Below are positions 8,767 through 16,065 of a stretch of 43,239 bases of DNA, in pieces. The position numbers were made by a program, and so were the translations under genes. The DNA is taken from positions 1-43,239 of the forward strand of contig CAUFWM010000009.1 of the NCBI GenBank assembly GCA_959596505.1, written 5' to 3'. Each line of letters opens with the position of its first letter. Positions within the stretch are counted from its first letter, which is position 1. The notes beneath the pieces are model-generated. The model did not search any database and was not told the DNA's origin. It saw only the letters and a list, made by a program, of their open reading frames with translations. The stretch comes from an uncultured Collinsella sp. (GTDB lineage: Bacteria > Actinomycetota > Coriobacteriia > Coriobacteriales > Coriobacteriaceae).

Positions 8767-9573
8767 TTGCGATTATTCTTTTGGAATTTAGCTCGCAAGA
8801 GCCTTACAGATCTTGTTCACATTGCCGTTCAACTGTATGACGTTGATGTAGCGGCTTTTGCAGAGGCTGATCAAACTGACTTTCAGCGATTGACCGAACT
8901 GCTTGGCGGTCGTTATCGAACAGTGGAATCCATTGACGGCAGGACGAAAACGAAGCTGCTCGTCAAGTCTTCAATTTGTTCGCAGCAAGCCTCTGCGGTT
9001 ATTAAAAATCTGACGTGCACATTAATTCTTGACGGCGTTCCCGTGAATACCTCAATTGTTCATCTGCCAGACAAGCGCAACGATCCGAAAGGCGATCATC
9101 GCGAAAGGATAATAAGAAAACTCGTTAGTGAGCTAAATACTACAAAGACGTCGTACCCCGGCAGCCTCAATATGCTGATAGGCGATTTCAATTGCAATCC
9201 ATTTGACCCCGAAATGGTAAAACTCGATTCCTTAAATTCGACCTTTTTCAAAGAGGTTGCAAAGAGATTGAAAGAAAGAGAGAGCGATGGGTCGTCATAT
9301 CCAGTAATGTATAACCCAGCTCTTGAATTTCTATCAGAGTCCAATTCTAATCTGGGTTCATTTTATTTGGGTTCCGGCGACTGTACCTATTATTGGCATT
9401 CGCTCGATCAAATCGTTGTAGATTGGCAGCTGGCGGACTGCATTACCGACTGCCGCTATCTTCGTCAAATCGGTGATACTAAACTTATTGTTAATTCTCG
9501 GCCGTGTTCAAAGTACAGTGACCATTTGCCACTTTTGGTAACTATGGAAATGGGGAAGTGTCATGGTAGGTAG
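8767..9573 (+). CDS. Endonuclease/exonuclease/phosphatase (EEP) superfamily enzyme
   Basis: A 268-aa protein with the full set of EEP-superfamily (DNase I/APE1/sphingomyelinase fold) residues: 'FFWNLAR' with N7, 'FAEAD' with E33, 'IVHLPD' with H99, 'LIGDFNCNPFD' with D140 and N142, 'SLDQIVVDW' with D214, and 'YSDHLPL' with D252-H253. Such enzymes are Mg-dependent phosphodiesterases acting on DNA, RNA or phospholipid/nucleotide phosphates; which one cannot be told here. There is no signal peptide, so it is cytoplasmic. The start is TTG, preceded by AGGTGAGG; a GTG at 8759 hits a stop at once. It overlaps the next gene by 11 bp and follows the HEPN-like gene, suggesting one operon. Confidence 0.8.
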   Translation: MRLFFWNLARKSLTDLVHIAVQLYDVDVAAFAEADQTDFQRLTELLGGRYRTVESIDGRTKTKLLVKSSICSQQASAVIKNLTCTLILDGVPVNTSIVHLPDKRNDPKGDHRERIIRKLVSELNTTKTSYPGSLNMLIGDFNCNPFDPEMVKLDSLNSTFFKEVAKRLKERESDGSSYPVMYNPALEFLSESNSNLGSFYLGSGDCTYYWHSLDQIVVDWQLADCITDCRYLRQIGDTKLIVNSRPCSKYSDHLPLLVTMEMGKCHGR

Positions 9574-10141
9574 CGAAAATTTCTGGGCGGACATTATTGA
9601 TCAGCCCTTAGAAAAATCTGCTGAGAACGTTGAAGCAATCATGCAGGGGCAGTGCGAAGATGTAAAAGCTGCGTCCAGTGGCCTGATCGAAGCTCGTTTT
9701 GTAAAACTTGCCTTTACCACCAGAACAACTAGCAGTATGTGGTCCTCACGCGAATTAATGGAGCGTCTCACTGTTCCAAAAACGGAAAAAGTAGAGAATA
9801 CCGCCCTGAATCTCACCGATGCGAACGACTCTTATTCGCCGTCCGATTATGCTTTCGACCTTTTTACTTCGGAGTATAAATTTAGAGTACTGACAATGAG
9901 GCTAGGCGCCGTCTATCCAATCGATTTAGTCTTAGATGAAGATATATTCTGTCAAACCTGGGATTTATATACCGGGGAAATTCAAGTTTCGAAGGAAAAT
10001 AATCTCATTGTTGTTCAAAATGACGATGAGCTCAAAGATTGCCTGGAAATTATTATTTCTAAGAATGAGAAAATGAAGTTCGTCGTTCGTAAAATGATCG
10101 AAACTGAAAGAGCAATGCGTGTGAATGCGGGTGACGAGTAG
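9563..10141 (+). CDS. Unknown protein coupled to the EEP nuclease
   Basis: A 192-aa, acidic, soluble protein with no motif I recognise and no membrane helix. It begins inside the last 11 bp of the EEP gene with GGGGAAG about 4 nt before the ATG, so it is translated together with it. N-terminal residues 1-50 look helical. Residues about 105-170 alternate beta-like stretches ('FRVLTMRLGAVYPIDLVL', 'NNLIVVQNDDEL') and end in a charged helix. The tight coupling suggests a regulatory or inhibitory partner of the nuclease; that is inference. Confidence 0.6.
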   Translation: MVGSENFWADIIDQPLEKSAENVEAIMQGQCEDVKAASSGLIEARFVKLAFTTRTTSSMWSSRELMERLTVPKTEKVENTALNLTDANDSYSPSDYAFDLFTSEYKFRVLTMRLGAVYPIDLVLDEDIFCQTWDLYTGEIQVSKENNLIVVQNDDELKDCLEIIISKNEKMKFVVRKMIETERAMRVNAGDE

Positions 10142-10160
10142 CCTTAACTCGTCTCCGCCT

Positions 10161-10178
10161 AGAGGTTCGTTGACCTCT
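10161..10178 (+). terminator. Weak hairpin after the three-gene cassette
   Basis: AGAGGT (10161-10166) and ACCTCT (10173-10178) pair around a TCGTTG loop 20 bp after the last stop of the cassette. No T-run follows, so termination is uncertain. The rest of the gap to 10387 shows no gene. Confidence 0.35.
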
Positions 10179-10387
10179 TCGATATGGGCTTGGATTTTAC
10201 GGACGACCAATTAGCTTATGGAGGCCCCTCCTTTCACCGATTGGCAAAACGATTTACGCCTAATTTTGGTAATCGATCGCAGGGTTTCTTCTTTGCCCGT
10301 TGTCTGATCTCGCTAAACTAATAACTGCTGCTACCAGGGCATTTCCTGGTGCGGTTTCCATTGGCTCTTGCGAAGATCGGAGCGGTT

Positions 10388-11482
10388 ATGTTTGCTGCCG
10401 CATTCCACACTAGCCGACACTATATCCTGCTTACCGTCATGGCCTGCCTATGCGTTTTGCTGGGCGGGCCTTCTTATGCCGCGGGCGCGGACAGCCTGTT
10501 CATTGCGGGCGCCACATACTACGAGCCGGGCGTTTCGGGCTCCGGTTGGACTTGGACCGATGCCGACCATCTGGAGCTAACCGGCTATGCGGGCGAGGCC
10601 ATCGGCGCCGACGGCGACCTAGTGGTGACGCTTGTGGGGCAAAACTCTGTGGTCGAGACGCATGCGCCCGATGCGGACATTTCCATGAGCGGCATGGAGG
10701 TGTGGGGAAACCTTACGCTTTGCGGCCCCGGCTCGCTCACGGCGACGGGTTCGCAATGCGGGATCCATGTGGCCCAGGCGCTGGTGGTGGACGGCTGCAC
10801 GGTCGATGCCAGGGCCGACGGAGCAGGCGTTCTTGACCAGACTGTTGCCGGCGTTGCCGCAGGCAGCTTGACAGTACGTGGCGGAGGGCACGTTGTTGCC
10901 GCGGGCGCGGGATCCGATGCGGGCTTGCGCTTTTATGGCGTGCGCTTGCTCGACGAGGGATTTGGGACAGACGCAGCGAGCAAGACACTTGCTGTGGATG
11001 CGTCCCGGCTGGATGCAACCGGTACGGACGCCGGCGTTGCCTGCGATCGTGGATCGCTCGTTGCCGCGCACTTTGTGACGCCCGTAGGCGGGGCCTTTGG
11101 CGCTGCCAGCGTGGTGGATGCTGACGGGACCGTGGCACTGCACGTGGTTATTGAGCCCGATGGCGCTACCGCTCCGGCGGGGGAGACCGTTACACCCGGC
11201 GGCGAGGTGCCGAGGGATGGCACGGGCGAGCCTACTGGTGGCGCCGACCCTGCTGCGGGGCAACCCGGTGCGGTGCCGGCGACGGATCCTGCGATGAAAC
11301 CCGCAGCTACGTCGCCCAAGACAACGGTCTCCAAGACCACAGTCACCAAGACGACCAAGCCCAAATCCACTATGGCAACAACATCGGCGCTTCCCAAGAC
11401 CGGCGACAGCCACTGGATAGCTGCCTCCTTAACGCTATTCCTGCTGGGGACAGTGCTTCTGAGCGCCGCATATCGTTGCTGA
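10388..11482 (+). CDS. LPXTG-anchored, secreted surface protein
   Basis: A secreted protein of 364 aa from the ATG at 10388, which has GGAG 5 nt upstream; an in-frame GTG at 10349 would add 13 residues but lacks an RBS. A signal peptide is clear: a basic start, the hydrophobic run 'YILLTVMACLCVLLGG', and a cleavage-like 'SYAAGA' at about 29-34. The body (about 35-255) is Gly/Ala/Asp-rich with short beta-type repeats ('GSLTVRGGGHVVAAGA') resembling right-handed beta-helix surface proteins. A Pro/Gly/Thr-rich stalk with TTVSKTTVTKTT-type repeats (about 265-330) precedes 'LPKTGDS' at about 334, a hydrophobic helix and a short basic end, which is a complete sortase signal. The function (adhesion, matrix binding) is not determinable. 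A terminator follows. Confidence 0.8.
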   Translation: MFAAAFHTSRHYILLTVMACLCVLLGGPSYAAGADSLFIAGATYYEPGVSGSGWTWTDADHLELTGYAGEAIGADGDLVVTLVGQNSVVETHAPDADISMSGMEVWGNLTLCGPGSLTATGSQCGIHVAQALVVDGCTVDARADGAGVLDQTVAGVAAGSLTVRGGGHVVAAGAGSDAGLRFYGVRLLDEGFGTDAASKTLAVDASRLDATGTDAGVACDRGSLVAAHFVTPVGGAFGAASVVDADGTVALHVVIEPDGATAPAGETVTPGGEVPRDGTGEPTGGADPAAGQPGAVPATDPAMKPAATSPKTTVSKTTVTKTTKPKSTMATTSALPKTGDSHWIAASLTLFLLGTVLLSAAYRC

Positions 11483-11536
11483 TGCGGCACGACGCACCTG
11501 GCTGCGATACAAGAGCACTGTAGGAGCTTTAAGGGC

Positions 11537-11567
11537 AACGCTTTCGGCAAGGGAGCGTTACTTTTTT
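11537..11567 (+). terminator. Rho-independent terminator after the surface protein
   Basis: AACGCT (11537-11542) and AGCGTT (11554-11559) form a 6-bp stem with an 11-nt loop, followed by AC and TTTTTT (11562-11567), 55 bp after the LPXTG gene. Confidence 0.6.
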
Positions 11568-11572
11568 CATTT

Positions 11573-11845
11573 TGGAGCTACGTTCAGCTTGATGATGGCA
11601 CCCAGGTTGCCTACTCAGAGACAAGAAGAGATGGAACCGTTCGCGTAGCCGTCGAGCGCCCGGTTGACTTTGGCTTTGACCATGCGGAATGCTTCTTGCC
11701 TGCGGTCAAATGGTTCAACGTCGAAGGATTTACTGCTGATGGCCTCAATTTCTTGACAGAATTTGTTAGATCAAACGCCCCGTTTATCTTCGAGCTCGCC
11801 GAACGCCAAAAAGCCGGACCGGCGGTTTCGGCGCTGGCCCTCTGA
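11573..11845 (+). pseudogene. Start-less ORF of a 'WxYVQLDDG' family
   Basis: An open frame of 90 codons beginning 'WSYVQLDDGTQVAYSETRR', continuing with 'VRVAVERPVDFGFDHAECFLP', and ending at a TGA at 11843. The frame stays open upstream through the terminator but contains no ATG, GTG or TTG with an RBS, so the true 5' end appears lost. Its N-terminus matches the intact ORF at 15323, which starts 'MPWNYVQLDDGAN', showing that both belong to one small family placed in front of toxin/antitoxin-like genes. Function unknown. The missing start and the terminator immediately upstream suggest deletion of the promoter and first codons. Confidence 0.55.
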
Positions 11846-11873
11846 CGTTCTACTGTTGAACGGCAAATAACCC

Positions 11874-12173
11874 ATGATTTCGACTACCGACATATCCACT
11901 GCCGCCACCCGCGTGCTAGCTCAATACGACGTCAGCGAAGCATATTTATTTGGCTCGTTTGCCCGAGGCGAGCAAACGTCTGATGACGGTATTGACTTGC
12001 GCCTAGTCTGCAGCAACACCATGACGTTCGGCACGCTTTACGAACTCTCCTATAAGCTCGAGATGGAACTTGGGCGAAAGGTGGATGTCGTCACCAACCC
12101 ACCAGAGCACATGCGCCCGACCTTCCGCAAAAGCATCGAGCAAGATGAGGTGCGCATCTATGAAGTGCTGTAA
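11874..12173 (+). CDS. MNT-type nucleotidyltransferase antitoxin
   Basis: A 99-aa minimal nucleotidyltransferase (MNT/MntA-like) domain: 'YLFGSFARGE' carries the GS-x-x-RG signature, followed by 'SDDGIDLRLV' and the C-terminal strand 'ELGRKVDVVTN'. In HEPN-MNT toxin-antitoxin modules such proteins AMPylate the HEPN toxin and silence it. The canonical acidic pair is D-x-D in 'SDIDL'; here the spacing is altered (D-G-I-D), so catalysis is questionable. No HEPN gene lies downstream; only the small ORF at 12160 follows, overlapping by 14 bp. The nearest HEPN-like gene in the window is at 7612. Confidence 0.75.
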   Translation: MISTTDISTAATRVLAQYDVSEAYLFGSFARGEQTSDDGIDLRLVCSNTMTFGTLYELSYKLEMELGRKVDVVTNPPEHMRPTFRKSIEQDEVRIYEVL

Positions 12174-12348
12174 ACAGGACGGGGAGCTTGCGAATACTAG
12201 CCCTCAAACTTTTCCTTCCAAAGAACCCAACCCGGAGACCCTCGAGGCCATCCGCGAAGGTGACGCATTCTTTGCAGCAAGGGAGTCCGGTCGCTTCGAC
12301 AACGGCGCCGATCTAATCGATGCAGCTCTAAAAGCTCCTGAAGCGTGA
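12160..12348 (+). CDS. Small RelB-like antitoxin candidate
   Basis: A 62-aa ORF starting inside the end of the MNT gene. Its C-terminal half, 'PETLEAIREGDAFFAARES' and 'DNGADLIDAALKA', resembles the C-terminal toxin-binding part of RelB/DinJ-type antitoxins. There is no ribbon-helix-helix N-terminus, and no toxin gene follows before the terminator at 12395. It may be a decayed antitoxin; the assignment is by pattern only. Confidence 0.45.
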   Translation: MKCCKQDGELANTSPQTFPSKEPNPETLEAIREGDAFFAARESGRFDNGADLIDAALKAPEA

Positions 12349-12394
12349 GAGAATTTAACCACCGAAGAGACTGTCGTCTTGGAGGTGCCAGATC

Positions 12395-12420
12395 GGCGAG
12401 GTACGTACCTCGCCATTTTT
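12395..12420 (+). terminator. Strong rho-independent terminator
   Basis: A perfect 20-bp palindrome, GGCGAGGTAC/GTACCTCGCC (12395-12414), followed by ATTTTT. It closes the MNT/RelB-like unit. The remaining gap to 12580 holds a TATACT-like -10 near 12535 but no convincing -35. Confidence 0.8.
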
Positions 12421-12580
12421 GTACGATTTGAATCAAATGTCTAAGCATTTGAACCTGCATATCGACGAGGTCGGCACTACGGATAAGCCTTTTCTGCCTA
12501 GCGGCAGGCTAAATTCGCGATATCCTTCATGTGTTATACTTGAGCCATAAATTCTGTTTCAAGTATTCGAAAGGCTTGAG

Positions 12581-13756
12581 ATGAAGTTGTTAAAGGTTTG
12601 CTTCGACCATCTCACGATGTTCGAAGACGGGTTATTCGATATCGATTTGTTCGCCTCCGACCGCGTGACGGCCTCCGATGAGTCGGCTTTCGAACTGGCG
12701 GACCATCTCTACGTGAATAGCGTCGTCGCGCTGGCGGGAATTAACGCTACGGGAAAGACGACAGCACTGAACCTGCTGGAGCTCGCCTGCCGCATTGTTG
12801 ACGGCTCTCCGGCGCGCGGTGGCGGGCTCCCATCAACGTTCCCCGCCGCGTTCGACGGCCCGTCCGAGCTCAAGTGCGTCATATGGCACGCAGATCGTCT
12901 TTACTTGCTCGAGTCGGTGCTGCAGACTGTCGAAGGAGGCGACGACGGTCCCGAGCTGTCGTTCTCCGATGAGGTGATTTCTTCGCTGCCGGCCAAGGCC
13001 CTCAAGCGCTCGACCCTGGCATCCTGGGCCGAAATCGAGAAACTCGCGTCCCCGCTGTGCGACCGTGCTCAGATGCCGGACTCTTGGGCGGCGCTTACGC
13101 CGCCTGACGTTTCCGTCGCAGCCGCTGTGCTCGCCAAGGACTTCGGCCATCGCATCCGAGCGACGGCATTGCGCGACGGTGGCTTCCGCCTCACTGAGCA
13201 ATTCAACGGTCTCGACGACGTGCTTCGTGTTTTCGACTCTGGCATCGAGCACCTCGAGGTCCGGGACTCCGGTCGCGCCTTCGTACTGACGTTTACAGGT
13301 CGCGAGCCCATCACGATCTCCGAGCGGGGGCTCACCGAGGTGCTCTCATCCGGCACTGTACGTGGACTGGGGCTGGTGCAGCGCGCGATGAGGGTCCTGC
13401 GCTCCGGCGGCTACCTTTTAGTCGACGAGGTGGAGAACCACCTTAACCGCCAACTGGTTAACGTCGTGCTTGATCTGTTTGCCGCCCGCGGGACCAACCC
13501 CAACGGCGCGACGCTGGTTTTCACGACTCACTACCCGCAGCTCCTCGATCACGTGCACCGCAAGGACAACGTGTTCTTTCTCGCCCGACGCAACAGCGGT
13601 GCGCGCGTGGTGAAGTACGCCGACCGCGTGAAACGCATCGAGAACAAGAAATCGGAGGTATTCGCCTCGAACTTTGTGAAGGGGACCGCTCCGCGCTACG
13701 CCGACGTGCGCGCGCTTAAAGAGCTCGTCGCAGAGGAGGTGTCCGATGAGCGGTGA
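12581..13756 (+). CDS. OLD/ABC-type AAA ATPase of a putative defence pair
   Basis: A 391-aa ATPase. Walker A 'GINATGKTT' is at about 53-61, an ABC-like signature 'EVLSSGTVRGLGLV' at about 253-266, Walker B 'YLLVDEVENHL' at about 277-287, and an H-loop-like 'FTTHYPQLLDH' at about 312-322. This is the SMC/OLD-like AAA_15/AAA_21 layout used by the sensor ATPases of PARIS (AriA), Gabija/OLD and RloA. The linker between Walker A and the signature is short and contains no nuclease domain. The TOPRIM-like partner is encoded separately and overlaps by 11 bp, as in PARIS or RloAB. ATP-driven sensing of phage proteins or DNA ends is inferred from these relatives. Confidence 0.75.
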   Translation: MKLLKVCFDHLTMFEDGLFDIDLFASDRVTASDESAFELADHLYVNSVVALAGINATGKTTALNLLELACRIVDGSPARGGGLPSTFPAAFDGPSELKCVIWHADRLYLLESVLQTVEGGDDGPELSFSDEVISSLPAKALKRSTLASWAEIEKLASPLCDRAQMPDSWAALTPPDVSVAAAVLAKDFGHRIRATALRDGGFRLTEQFNGLDDVLRVFDSGIEHLEVRDSGRAFVLTFTGREPITISERGLTEVLSSGTVRGLGLVQRAMRVLRSGGYLLVDEVENHLNRQLVNVVLDLFAARGTNPNGATLVFTTHYPQLLDHVHRKDNVFFLARRNSGARVVKYADRVKRIENKKSEVFASNFVKGTAPRYADVRALKELVAEEVSDER

Positions 13757-14276
13757 TAACGGTTTTCGCTTTGCGGGATGTCATCCGATCATCACCTGCG
13801 AGGGAACAGCGGAACAGGTGGCCGTGGACATTCTCCTCGAGGCGGACGCGCTCGTCTTTTCAGAGGCCGACGTCGTGGACGTCACCCGCCTGCGCAAAGC
13901 CTCCGATATCCAAGATAACTACCTCAACTTAGACTATGACTGGCCAGTCTGCATCGTCAGGGTGCTGGACTCGAGGAAAGAACGCTTCAAACTCGGCAAC
14001 CTGTACGCCGACCGTTTCCCGGTGGCTAACTACGCAACTCATCCTGAGATAGAGGTACTGGCCATCATTCGAGAAGGCGCGTGGAGACGCTGGCATGGCG
14101 GACGCATGAAACCGAGCGACTTCTGCAAACAGGAGCTCGGCATGCACGAGGTGAAGAGGGAAGGCTTCCTCAAAAGTTATTGGGATGCTGATTCGCTTAC
14201 GACCGCCGCCAGGGAATACAGGCGTCTTTCGAAAATCCCCAAGGGCGAGTTGTGTCTGGCAGACCTCATCCGGTAA
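13746..14276 (+). CDS. TOPRIM/RloB-like partner of the ATPase
   Basis: A 176-aa protein. 'PIITCEGTAEQVAV' (E19, E23) resembles the first acidic motif of TOPRIM/RloB-like nucleases; 'CIVRVLDSRKERF' (D75) stands where the DxD motif normally is; and 'THPEIEVLAIIREG' (98-111) resembles the 'T-x-P-x-F-E' block of RloB/DUF4276-like proteins. The second acidic residue of DxD is absent (D-S-R), so catalytic competence is unclear. It starts 11 bp before the ATPase stop, with GAGGAGGTG just upstream, giving tight translational coupling. The most economical reading is a minimal AriA/AriB- or RloA/RloB-like two-gene system. It is shorter than the usual AriB (DUF4435). Confidence 0.6.
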   Translation: MSGDNGFRFAGCHPIITCEGTAEQVAVDILLEADALVFSEADVVDVTRLRKASDIQDNYLNLDYDWPVCIVRVLDSRKERFKLGNLYADRFPVANYATHPEIEVLAIIREGAWRRWHGGRMKPSDFCKQELGMHEVKREGFLKSYWDADSLTTAAREYRRLSKIPKGELCLADLIR

Positions 14277-14391
14277 AGGCTTGCAGCCACCGCAATACCC
14301 ATAACGCTTCCCAAGACTACCGACTGCCGCTTGATTGCCCTTTTCTCAGTGCTTTTCTTACCATGCACACCACAGCCATAACGCCCATTTC

Positions 14392-14514
14392 CGGAAGTGC
14401 GGGGAAAATCGCAACCAGCCGAGCACAAACCAAATTTTGGCGTCAAAAACGCAGGTCGCGAAAGGGAATAACCGGGGTCTGGTTGGCGGAACTCGGTCTT
14501 TCCCCGCACTTCCG
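14392..14514. repeat. Long inverted repeat, MITE- or RNA-like
   Basis: CGGAAGTGCGGGGAAA (14392-14407) is repeated as its exact complement at 14499-14514, a perfect 16-bp stem around 91 nt. Just inside, CAACCAG occurs on the left and CTGGTTG on the right, so pairing partly continues. It sits in the gap between the ATPase/TOPRIM pair and the HTH gene and is not explained by any ORF. The gap 14277-14391 shows nothing else. Confidence 0.65.
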
Positions 14515-14524
14515 AACTCGGAGA

Positions 14525-14641
14525 GTCTTAGAAGCCAGTATTGAATATCGGCAGCCACTTGCCGAGAATCCATTTGAGGGAATCCGTATCGTCGATATCA
14601 TTCGAGAGGGGATGACGGGCAATGACCCACGCTTACAGTGA
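14525..14641 (+). pseudogene. C-terminal remnant of a protein upstream of the HTH gene
   Basis: The frame ending in the TGA at 14639 reads 'EYRQPLAENPFEGIRIVDIIREGMTGNDPRLQ' before it, which is coding-like and overlaps the next gene's start by 20 bp. Upstream it runs into the inverted repeat without a plausible start. DUF3990/DUF3791-type small proteins often precede this kind of HTH gene, so it may be the tail of such a gene cut by the inverted-repeat element. Confidence 0.35.
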
Positions 14642-15311
14642 GATGTATCTCGAGGATGCCATGAGAACGCTGGGCGAGGCGGTCGATTTTGCCCTCTGTG
14701 ACCAAGGGCTGACTCCAGCCGAGTTGACGGCCATCCTGTCGAACGCTTTTGAGATGAAACAGTTTGAGCGCGGTACGCCTCGCGTCGTCTGCGGCATGGC
14801 GGGCGACGAGCTCGCGCGCGATATTATCGCTCATGCGGGACTGACCCCCGTCGAATGCAGGGAGACCTATCCGTTCGACCGTTCGCCTCAGTATTGGGCG
14901 GGCTGGGTTTTGGCCTACGCGCAATGGATGAGCAGCTTGGGCTTTAATGAGCTACTCGAAGTCGCTCCGCTCGATTGGGTCATCAGCTCGTACCATCCGC
15001 TCCACGAGGCCTCAGAAGACAAATTCGCAGAGATTGTCATCGATAAATGGAACAAAGCCCAGGCAGGCAAAAAGGGCCTCAAGGCAGCACGAAAGGCAGC
15101 CGGCCTAACGCAAAAACAGCTCGCCGCCCAATCGGGGGTTAAACTTCGCGCTATACAGCTCTACGAACAGAATCAGCTGGATTTGCGCCGCGCCTCGGTC
15201 TCTTCGGCATTGGCGCTCGCAAACACCCTAAGCTGCGCCATCGAAGACCTCGTCTGGCAACCGATCGCCCTGGAGTACGACTCGCGGGCTATTCCGTCCG
15301 TAAAGCTATAG
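14622..15311 (+). CDS. HTH (XRE-type) protein with conserved N-terminal domain
   Basis: A 229-aa protein. Residues 1-140 contain 'YSEMYLEDAM', 'FERGTPRVVCGMAGDELAR' and 'DRSPQYWAGWVLAYAQW', a conserved N-terminal region I know from gut Firmicutes and Coriobacteriia HTH proteins. Residues about 150-215 are a clear XRE helix-turn-helix, 'LKAARKAAGLTQKQLAAQSG' followed by 'LRAIQLYEQNQLDL'. It is likely an antitoxin-like or autoregulatory DNA-binding protein. It is 11 bp upstream of the small ORF at 15323 and in line with the Doc toxin, so the three look like one operon. GAGAGGGG lies about 10 nt before the ATG. Confidence 0.75.
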   Translation: MTHAYSEMYLEDAMRTLGEAVDFALCDQGLTPAELTAILSNAFEMKQFERGTPRVVCGMAGDELARDIIAHAGLTPVECRETYPFDRSPQYWAGWVLAYAQWMSSLGFNELLEVAPLDWVISSYHPLHEASEDKFAEIVIDKWNKAQAGKKGLKAARKAAGLTQKQLAAQSGVKLRAIQLYEQNQLDLRRASVSSALALANTLSCAIEDLVWQPIALEYDSRAIPSVKL

Positions 15312-15322
15312 AGGAGGCAGTC

Positions 15323-15508
15323 ATGCCTTGGAACTACGTTCAACTAGATGACGGCGCCAATCGCGTTGCTAAAGAAGGTCATTCAACTGCACACGAGGCA
15401 AATTCATCATCACCGATTTTGCTCGACGGCGTCACGTCGATCGAAGAAGCTATTCGACTGACCATTGCGGGCATACCCAACGCGCTCAGGCTATTGGAGG
15501 ACTCATGA
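15323..15508 (+). CDS. Small 'WNYVQLDDG' protein preceding the Doc toxin
   Basis: A 61-aa protein with a strong RBS (GAGGAGG, 5 nt). The start 'MPWNYVQLDDGAN' matches the decayed frame at 11573. The rest ('LLDGVTSIEEAIRLTIAGIPNALRLLED') is short and helical. Its stop overlaps the Doc start (catgatg), the position where Phd-type antitoxins sit. It has no Phd DNA-binding motif, so an antitoxin role is only inferred from position; it could be a truncated member of a longer family. Confidence 0.55.
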   Translation: MPWNYVQLDDGANRVAKEGHSTAHEANSSSPILLDGVTSIEEAIRLTIAGIPNALRLLEDS

Positions 15509-16020
15509 TGGCGACTGCGCAGCGGGGCGCTCATCCGTTCGCGCCACTCGTGCTTGATGATGCCGGTTCGCTCGAAGCTATTGCCGCGGCTGTGATGCGC
15601 CTACACAGCACGCTGATGACGGTCGGGCGCTGCTATACAACCGACGCCACAGGCGGCCGGGCCGCGCTTGAGCTTGGACGCGTCGAGTCCGTGCTTGCGG
15701 GTGCATTCTGTACAATATTCGGCCAATCGCCGGCCGATCGCTTCGCAGACATCTTTGACCAGGTCACCTACGTGGCCGAGCACATGGTCAAGGACCACAT
15801 CTTTGAAGACGGTAACAAGCGAACCAGCCTTGTCTTTGCGTTGTCCGTCTTAAGGTTCGCCGGCACTCCGATCGAGCTAATCGACAGCCCCGAGCCCAAA
15901 GACAACCAGTACTACGTCTGGATCCAAGACCTCGTATCCGGAAACCGCTCTCGCGCCGATCTCGCGGAAGAGCTTAGGCGCAATTACGTTGTGTGTCATG
16001 ACTGCGCTTCGCCTGTATAG
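15505..16020 (+). CDS. doc: Doc/Fic-family toxin
   Basis: A 171-aa Fic-fold protein with the active loop 'HIFEDGNKRTS' (H98 to about 108), matching HxFx(D/E)GNKR. The preceding helices 'RVESVLAGAF' and 'FDQVTYVAEHMVKDH' are as in Fic/Doc proteins. Doc toxins phosphorylate EF-Tu; Fic proteins AMPylate targets. The loop ends in K-R-T-S rather than K-R-x-G-R, which favours the Doc type. There is no inhibitory S/TxxxE(G/N) helix at either end that I can see, so a separate antitoxin is needed. The upstream small ORF and HTH gene are candidates. It starts at overlapping ATGATG with the previous stop. Confidence 0.8.
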   Translation: MMATAQRGAHPFAPLVLDDAGSLEAIAAAVMRLHSTLMTVGRCYTTDATGGRAALELGRVESVLAGAFCTIFGQSPADRFADIFDQVTYVAEHMVKDHIFEDGNKRTSLVFALSVLRFAGTPIELIDSPEPKDNQYYVWIQDLVSGNRSRADLAEELRRNYVVCHDCASPV

Positions 16021-16065
16021 AATCAAACCATCCGCACGCTGGTAATTGAATGGATTGGATACCGC

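Noticed and set aside
10619..11413. Long minus-strand frames (264, 205 and 133 codons)
   Set aside because: Shadows of the LPXTG surface protein, whose signal peptide and sortase motif leave no doubt about the strand.
14252..14641. 129-codon ORF as a full gene
   Set aside because: The first 90 codons run through the inverted repeat and are not protein-like; only the last 35-40 codons look coding, so it was listed as a remnant.
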